Below, piece by piece: positions 58,989 to 64,000 of a DNA stretch of 64,000 nt. The stretch comes from Paludibaculum fermentans (GTDB taxonomy: Bacteria; Acidobacteriota; Terriglobia; Bryobacterales; Bryobacteraceae). The notes beneath the pieces are model-generated. The model worked only from the letters and a program-made list of their open reading frames with translations. It did no database searches and had not been told where the DNA came from. Within the stretch, counting starts at the first letter, position 1, and each line of letters opens with the position of its first letter. The translations under genes were made by a program, and so were the position numbers. Location of the stretch: assembly GCF_015277775.1 (NCBI RefSeq), contig NZ_CP063849.1, positions 3,844,001 to 3,908,000 on the forward strand. Direction: 5' to 3'.

Positions 58989-59020
58989 GGGGGGTGCCCG
59001 CCATCCGGTGGGCGCCCCCC
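58989..59020 (+). promoter_or_regulatory. Very strong intercistronic RNA hairpin
   Basis: GGGGGGTGCCC (58989-58999) pairs with GGGCGCCCCCC (59010-59020) with a single U-G wobble, and inner GCC/GGT extends the stem to about 14 bp around an ATCC loop. It starts 5 nt after the stop of the first gene and lies 32 nt before the rtcB2 start. No T-run follows, so termination is unlikely; it may stabilise, process or attenuate the mRNA. Confidence 0.6.
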
Positions 59021-59052
59021 ACCCCACAACGGAATCTGACGGAAGGGATTGC

Positions 59053-60171
59053 TTGACTCACGAAACGTGTGAAGTCCGGCTCGTCGCCTCGCCATCCAAT
59101 TGGATCGAAGGCGCAGCCGTGCAGCAGTTGGAAAAGACGGCCACACTCCCGGGCATGCGGCTCGCAGTGGGCCTGCCGGATTTGCATCCGGGCAAGGGGA
59201 GCCCCATCGGGGCCACCTTCTTCGCCGAGGGATGTCTCTACCCGGCTTTGGTAGGCAATGACATCGGGTGCGGCATCGGTCTGTGGCAGACCGGGCTCAG
59301 CGCCCGCAACCGAAAACTCGAAACCTGGGCGGACCGCCTGCGCGACCTCGACCGGCCCTGGGATGGCGGCATCCCGCAGCTCCTCGCCGCGCGGGGCATC
59401 GCGCCCGGCCCGCAGGATCACACGCTGGGCACCATCGGCGGAGGCAACCACTTCGCCGAACTCCAGCAGCTCGAGAATCTCGTCCATCCGGCCGCCTGCG
59501 CGGAGCTCGGCCTGCAAGCGGGCGCGCTGTATCTGTGCGTGCACAGCGGCTCGCGCGGCCTGGGCGAGGCGATCCTGCGCGAGCACGTCGACCGGCACGG
59601 TTTCGGAGGGCTGCCGGAAGGCACCCCCGAGGCCGCGGCCTACCTCGCTCGGCACGATCAGGCCAGGCATTGGGCCTCGGCCAATCGCGAGGTCATCGCC
59701 GCTCGCATCCTGGAGTGCCTGCGCACCGAAGGAACCCGCCTGCTCGATCTCAGCCATAACTGGGTGGAGCGCGTGGATCTCGCCGGCACGTCCGGCTGGC
59801 TCCATCGCAAGGGCGCCGCGCCGTCCACGCAAGGCCCGGTCATCATCCCGGGCTCACGCGGAGCGTTCACCTATCTCGTCCGGCCGCTCCATCCCAGCGC
59901 AACGAGCGGCTACTCCCTGGCCCACGGAGCCGGCCGCAAATGGTCCCGCTCCGACAGCCGTGGACGGCTCGAGAAACGCTTCACCGCGAAGGACCTCACC
60001 CGCACGGAACTCGGCAGTCAGGTGATCTGCGAAGACAAGGAGTTGCTCTATGAAGAAGCGCCGCAGGCGTACAAGAACATCAATGTCGTCATCCAGGATC
60101 TGGTCGACGCCGGGCTGGCCGAGGTGCTGGCCATCCTGCGTCCTGTGATCACGTACAAGGTGCGCCGATGA
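59053..60171 (+). CDS. RtcB2 RNA ligase (RtcB-PrfH type)
   Basis: 372 aa from TTG 59053, preceded by GGAAGGG with 5-nt spacing; an earlier in-frame start would overlap the hairpin. RtcB family catalytic residues are all visible: C73 (NDIGCGIGLW), H133 (GGGNHFAEL), H164 (HSGSRGLG), H235 (SHNWV) and the guanylylated His H291 (AHGAGRKWSRS). PDLHPGKGSPIGA near residue 40 and YKNINVVIQDLVDAGLAEVLAILRPVITYK at the end match RtcB2, the short paralogue linked to PrfH. It uses GTP and Mn2+ to join 2',3'-cyclic or 3'-phosphate and 5'-OH ends, with the known E. coli homologue repairing cleaved 16S rRNA. Overlaps prfH (ATGA). Confidence 0.92.
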   Translation: MTHETCEVRLVASPSNWIEGAAVQQLEKTATLPGMRLAVGLPDLHPGKGSPIGATFFAEGCLYPALVGNDIGCGIGLWQTGLSARNRKLETWADRLRDLDRPWDGGIPQLLAARGIAPGPQDHTLGTIGGGNHFAELQQLENLVHPAACAELGLQAGALYLCVHSGSRGLGEAILREHVDRHGFGGLPEGTPEAAAYLARHDQARHWASANREVIAARILECLRTEGTRLLDLSHNWVERVDLAGTSGWLHRKGAAPSTQGPVIIPGSRGAFTYLVRPLHPSATSGYSLAHGAGRKWSRSDSRGRLEKRFTAKDLTRTELGSQVICEDKELLYEEAPQAYKNINVVIQDLVDAGLAEVLAILRPVITYKVRR

Positions 60172-60797
60172 CGCCCCATCCCTCTCACGCCTGGTTCCAG
60201 GTCAGCGCCGGCCAAGGCCCGGCGGAATGTGCCTGGGCCGTCGTCAAAACACTGGAAACCATGCAGGCTGAGGCACAAGCCGCCGGCCTCCAATGGAACC
60301 TCGTCGAACTCGAGGCGGGCCCCCAACCGGGAACCGCCTCTTCCGCCCTCGTCGCCCTCTCCGGCGAGCGCATCGACACCTTCGCCGCCGCCTGGTGCGG
60401 CACCGTTCAGTGGATCGCCCGGAGCCCGTTCCGCCCGGCCCACAAGCGCAAGAACTGGTTCGTGGCCATTGAACGGCTCCAACCGGTGGAGGAGTCCAGC
60501 CTCGACCCGAAGGACGTCCGCTGGGAGACCATGCGCGCCAGCGGTCCGGGCGGACAACACGTGAACCGCACGGAATCCGCGGTTCGTGTCACGCACCTGC
60601 CGACGGGCTTGCAGGCGGTCTCCGCCAATGAACGCTCGCAGCACCGCAACCGCCAGTTGGCGCTGGCCCGGCTCTCCGCCAGGCTCGCCGCCCTGGAGCA
60701 GGAGCGCCGCGCCCGCACTGGCCAACTGCGCTGGCAGGCCCACCAGAGCCTCGAGCGCGGGAACCCGGTCCGGGTTTTCCGAAGCCCCGGTGGCTGA
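60168..60797 (+). CDS. prfH: PrfH, RtcB2-associated peptide chain release factor
   Basis: 209 aa. Class I release-factor catalytic domain with GGQ at 128-130 (ASGPGGQHVNRTESAV) and the flanking conserved THLPTGLQAVSANERSQHRN. The N-terminal part is shorter than in RF1/RF2 and lacks their stop-codon-recognition motifs (PxT, SPF). PrfH proteins release nascent chains from ribosomes with damaged decoding centres so that RtcB2 can repair the rRNA. ATG 60168 overlaps the rtcB2 stop, so the two are translationally coupled. C-terminal tail is basic and Arg-rich (ARTGQLRWQAHQSLERG). Confidence 0.92.
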   Translation: MTPHPSHAWFQVSAGQGPAECAWAVVKTLETMQAEAQAAGLQWNLVELEAGPQPGTASSALVALSGERIDTFAAAWCGTVQWIARSPFRPAHKRKNWFVAIERLQPVEESSLDPKDVRWETMRASGPGGQHVNRTESAVRVTHLPTGLQAVSANERSQHRNRQLALARLSARLAALEQERRARTGQLRWQAHQSLERGNPVRVFRSPGG

Positions 60798-60979
60798 GGC
60801 CCGGCCCGCCGGCTCGCTGCGTTCGCGCGCCGGCGGGCTTCGACCAGGTGGCTGCGGAGGGGGCGGTCCCTGGCCGGCCGCTTTCCATCGCCGCTGCGCC
60901 TGGTGTGGTGGAGGTCTGGTTCGCGGCACTTCGCGGGCTCCAGCATCGGGAGGTCGGCTGCCGGCAGGCCAGCGGCGAC

Positions 60980-61705
60980 ACGCTGTGGAAGACGCGCGAG
61001 TTGGAGTATGGGCCTTTTCGCTGGTTGGTTCGAGGCTTGCCGTTGCTCCCCCGCTCCTTTTAGTCGCGGCTCTGAACTTGGCGTCCTCGGCCTTGGCGGG
61101 GCGGGGGCCATGGGTGGGGGACTCGATTGAAGACACGCTGGCAAAGGGTCGTGATCCTGCACTGAGTGGAATCTTTCGGTGGCTATCCGCTCATTTACAT
61201 TCGCGGCTCAATTTGCGCTTCCTCCACTTTGGCGGCCCACTGAGGCATGGTGAGACGCCGTTGAAGACGCGCTGGCCCAGGGTCGCGAGACTGCCGGTGG
61301 GAGGCTTGCCGTTGCTCCCCCGCTCCTTTTAGTCGCGGCTCCGAAAGCGGCTTCCCTCGCTCTGGCGGAGAGTCGGGCCATGCGGGATTCCCTTGAAGAG
61401 GCGCTGGTAACGGCTCGTCCGGAGGGGGTCGTTGCAGCTCTTCAGCGGGCTATCCGCTCATTTACATTCGCGGCTCAATGTGCGGCTTCCTCCGCTTTGG
61501 CGGCCAGGAGGGCCATGGGGACTCCTTCCCGGTCGCGGTTCTCAGCGCGGTGGGGCCCCCTCCGTTGAAGACGCGCTGGCAAAGCGTCGCGATACTGCCA
61601 AAGTGGAGCCTTTCGGTGGCTATCCGCTCATTTACATTCGCGGCTCCATGTGCGGCTTGCTTTGCTTTGGCGGCCCATGGGGCCATGAGGGGACTCCGTT
61701 GCGGT
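60980..61705. repeat. Imperfect tandem repeat array with hairpin units
   Basis: Five to six units of about 120-170 bp start near 60982, 61125, 61261, 61393 and 61565 with GTTGAAGACGCGCTGG-like sequence. Two alternating core types follow. Type alpha shares an identical 26-nt segment containing CTCATTTACATTCGCGGCTC at about 61185, 61450 and 61621. Type beta shares an identical 41-nt segment at 61032-61072 and 61301-61341 containing CCGCTCCTTTTAGTCGCGG. Each unit holds several small CCGC/GCGG hairpins such as CCGCTTTGGCGG. The array fills most of the spacer between prfH and the next gene. Frames across it (both strands) encode repetitive, non-conserved peptides. Confidence 0.75.
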
Positions 61706-61724
61706 ACGCTGTTGTACTAACAAC

Positions 61725-64000
61725 GTGCCGCCTCGAGTTCACGTTCTCCTCATTCCGGTTCTGGCTGGACTTGCTTTCCCCTTCCCGGCCAGCGCGCAGC
61801 ATGATGTCTACCTGCGCGGCAAAGTCGTCATGGAAGACGGTTCCGTCCCGGAATACATGGTGACCGTCCAGCGCATCTGTTATGGCATGCAACAGCCTGT
61901 GCGCGAAGGCCTCACCTCCCGCAAGACCGGCGAATTCGTACTGCGCCTCTTCGTGAACGAGTTGGGCCAAGTCTATTCCGGTACGAACGGCTACGCTGGC
62001 CTGCCGTGCAGCCTGGAAGCTTCCCATCCGGGTGTCATCTCATCCCGCATCGACCTCACGGACCGCCGCATCACCCTCAATCCGCGCCTGCCCGATCTCA
62101 TCCTGACACCGAAATCCCAGAGCGCCACCCTCCTCGTCAAGGCCAACGTCTCACTCCCGCGAGCCGCCTCCCGCAGTTGGGAGCTGGCCGTCAAACGCCT
62201 CACCTCGAACGACTGGGATGGCTCCGAAGCGCCGTTGCGCGCGACCGTGCAGGCGGCGCCCAAGTTCGCGCCCGCCTGGGCCGCGCTGGGCGGTGTCTCT
62301 TCGCGCCAGGGCAAGATGGACGAGGCACGCCGCACGCTGGAGCGCGCCGTCGAACTGGATCCTAAACCGATCGCTCCTTACCAGATGCTGGTGCAGGCCC
62401 AGGCTGGCCTGAAGGACTGGCCGGCCGTCGCGGCCACCTGCGATAAGCTCTTCGCGGTCGATACCAAGCACGCCTATCTGGAAGCCTACCTATACAGCGC
62501 CACGGCCCTCTACCAGTTGCACAACTACGATCAGGCCCTGGCGCGCATCGACGACGCGATCCGCTTCGATCGCCTGCACGAATTCAAACGAGCCGAGTAC
62601 ATCCGTGGCATCGTTCTCGAAGCCAAGGGCGACTATGACGCCGCCGCGAAGAATCTCCGCAGCTACCTCGCCGCGAACCCTCGCGCCAAAGAGGCGGCCG
62701 CTATCCACCAGAGAATCGAGAACCTCGGCAAGGAACCACCCGCGGACCTCTCAGAGGAACTCAGCAGCCTCGATCTCAACATGGCGGCTACGGGCGAGAC
62801 CCAGGTGCCCGGCGGCATCAAAGCGTTCTCCACCATCGCGCAGTTACCCGCCACGCCAACCCCGCACGATTTCTTCCTCGAGTACTGCCGTGCCATCACG
62901 GCCAGCCGTCTCGATCTGCCCAACAGGACCCTCGAGGACCAGGAGACCATCGTCGACTTCATCCCGACCATCGCCGCGCTGGAAAGCCTGGGCGAACGCA
63001 CCGAGCGCGGCTCGGTGATCCGCCTCTCCACCACCGGCGACGCCGCCCTGCGCAGAACCCGCGCCATTCTGGCGGAACTCGGCTGGAAGCTGGTCCCTTC
63101 CGGCGAAGGCTACGCCCTGGAAGAGGGTATCCGGAAAGACGGCGCGCTGCGGCAACGAGCCCTGGCCGGCCTGGGCGTGGAAGAACTGGATCTGCGCAAC
63201 GCTCTCCTCCACGCGCGTGAGTTCACTTTTGAAATCCCCAGGGAGACCGCCCGGCTGGTGGGTGGCGCCGCCTGGAGCCTGCTGCTGAAAGGTGTGCCCG
63301 AGGCTGCCGGCGGCCCCGCCGAAATCTTCCTCCGGGACAGGCGTTTCGCCAGGGTCTACGCCGGTCTCGGCGGCATGGATGGTGAATCGGCCGCCGCCCT
63401 TGTGTCGTCGGTGGGCCTGGCGAACCTGATCGTGAAATACTCCGCCATCACGGCCGCCTTTGCTGACTCCGTGGAGATCAGCGGCACGAAGGTAGTGGTC
63501 CCAGGCGGCGTCAAAGCCGAAGCGCTGTGGGCGAAACTGGCCGGTGCAAAACCGCAGGCCATCGCCCCGTTCCTGCGGGGGCTCTTTGAGAAGGACCAGG
63601 GCCGCCTGCTGGCCTTCTATCACGCCCTGGCGCATGCCGATGAGCGGCATCAGCAATTCTTCACGCAGACACCCGAACGCGTGGAGGCTTTCTACAAGTG
63701 GTATCACGACACTGCGCCTGTGCCGGGCTCCGTTTTGGCCTCCAAAGGCTGGCACGAAGAGATCCTGCAGTCGATACCGGTTGACGCTTCCGGCCGGGTT
63801 CAGTTCCCGGGCGGCCGCACCGCGTGGGGCAAGGACTCGGAGACAGACGACGAGATCCTGCTGCGACGCGCCCCACTGGAAGCCCTTGCGGCCCTGGTGC
63901 ACCTGGAGCAGAAGCGCGGCACACCCCTCAGCGGCCCGGCCGCCCAGTTGCTGGCCCGGAACTACGGCGAGTGGCGCAACCTCTTCGGCTACTTCGAGAA
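61725..64000 (+). CDS. Exported TPR protein, cut by window edge
   Basis: At least 758 codons, open to the end of the window. Start GTG 61725 gives a signal peptide (VHVLLIPVLAGLAFPFPASAQ). Residues about 26-150 form a beta-rich region. TPR-like repeats follow (AWAALGGVSSRQGKMDEARRTLERAVELDPKP; LHNYDQALARIDDAIRFDRLHEFKRAEYIRGIVLEAKGDYDAAAKNLR). The C-terminal part seen here (about 400-758) has no recognised motif. A GTTGT...ACAAC inverted repeat (61711-61724) abuts the start codon and may mask it. Begins about 20 nt after the repeat array. Confidence 0.75.
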   Translation, partial: MPPRVHVLLIPVLAGLAFPFPASAQHDVYLRGKVVMEDGSVPEYMVTVQRICYGMQQPVREGLTSRKTGEFVLRLFVNELGQVYSGTNGYAGLPCSLEASHPGVISSRIDLTDRRITLNPRLPDLILTPKSQSATLLVKANVSLPRAASRSWELAVKRLTSNDWDGSEAPLRATVQAAPKFAPAWAALGGVSSRQGKMDEARRTLERAVELDPKPIAPYQMLVQAQAGLKDWPAVAATCDKLFAVDTKHAYLEAYLYSATALYQLHNYDQALARIDDAIRFDRLHEFKRAEYIRGIVLEAKGDYDAAAKNLRSYLAANPRAKEAAAIHQRIENLGKEPPADLSEELSSLDLNMAATGETQVPGGIKAFSTIAQLPATPTPHDFFLEYCRAITASRLDLPNRTLEDQETIVDFIPTIAALESLGERTERGSVIRLSTTGDAALRRTRAILAELGWKLVPSGEGYALEEGIRKDGALRQRALAGLGVEELDLRNALLHAREFTFEIPRETARLVGGAAWSLLLKGVPEAAGGPAEIFLRDRRFARVYAGLGGMDGESAAALVSSVGLANLIVKYSAITAAFADSVEISGTKVVVPGGVKAEALWAKLAGAKPQAIAPFLRGLFEKDQGRLLAFYHALAHADERHQQFFTQTPERVEAFYKWYHDTAPVPGSVLASKGWHEEILQSIPVDASGRVQFPGGRTAWGKDSETDDEILLRRAPLEALAALVHLEQKRGTPLSGPAAQLLARNYGEWRNLFGYFE

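Noticed and set aside
60048-61136. Minus-strand 362-aa frame
   Set aside because: Antisense to rtcB2/prfH, no motif; shadow frame in GC-rich DNA.
60980-61705. CRISPR-like array
   Set aside because: Unit length (120-170 bp), variable spacing and conserved rather than unique spacers do not fit; no cas genes are nearby.

Overview
The window is GC-rich chromosomal DNA, probably from an Acidobacteriota species of the Solibacter/Paludibaculum type. This rests on family content, not on a database search. The markers are two duplicated-orphan MacB/FtsX permeases (ADOP), a TIGR03437-type N-terminal domain fused to an erythromycin esterase, a PEP-CTERM secreted protein, TPR/TolB-like signalling proteins and an STGP-motif protein family common in that phylum. 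No rRNA, tRNA or CRISPR array was seen.

Layout. 0-10 kb: a TolB/TPR membrane protein, secreted proteins, a single-domain globin, a large ADOP permease and an M23 endopeptidase. 10.4-17.1 kb: a tightly overlapping cytochrome c maturation (System I) operon, ccmE-ccmF-ccmH-ccmI-like-unknown-ccmA-ccmB-ccmC-ccmD. Its CcmE carries Cys in place of the usual haem-binding His, and a 54-codon ccmD closes the Ccm set. 17.1-26.5 kb: enzymes (ManD-like dehydratase, methyltransferase, phosphotriesterase-like hydrolase, fused 2-oxoacid dehydrogenase E1, GH127) and a GyrI-like/AraC-GyrI pair. 26.5-33.9 kb: an alpha/beta-hydrolase divergent from a LysR regulator, then an AtuA / AtuA C-terminal / CoA-transferase / CitMHS transporter operon that looks like an uncharacterised organic-acid catabolic pathway. 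An AT-rich motif near GAATAATTCAATTG recurs at the lysR/hydrolase promoter, the atuA promoter and the GH3 promoter. 34-39.6 kb: GH3, type-B carboxylesterase and GH79 glycan-processing enzymes. 39.6-49.2 kb: FRG-domain protein, PRC-barrel pair, second ADOP, amidohydrolase, M16 protease and the STGP protein with a terminator-like leader.

49.9-64 kb is accessory: a RelB/YafQ toxin-antitoxin pair with a perfect 19-bp palindrome, an erythromycin-esterase fusion, an intact IS110-family element with structured flanks, a decayed IS1182-like transposase, and an operon encoding a 245-aa protein of unknown function, RtcB2 RNA ligase and release factor PrfH. That operon matches the known rRNA-repair / ribosome-rescue pair plus an undescribed third partner. 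It has a sigma70-like promoter, a possible 31-codon leader ORF and a very strong intercistronic hairpin, and it is followed by a 0.7-kb array of hairpin-bearing imperfect repeats. A TPR protein then runs off the right edge. The RtcB2-PrfH operon with its extra gene and the LysR/AtuA regulon are the best candidates for new biology.
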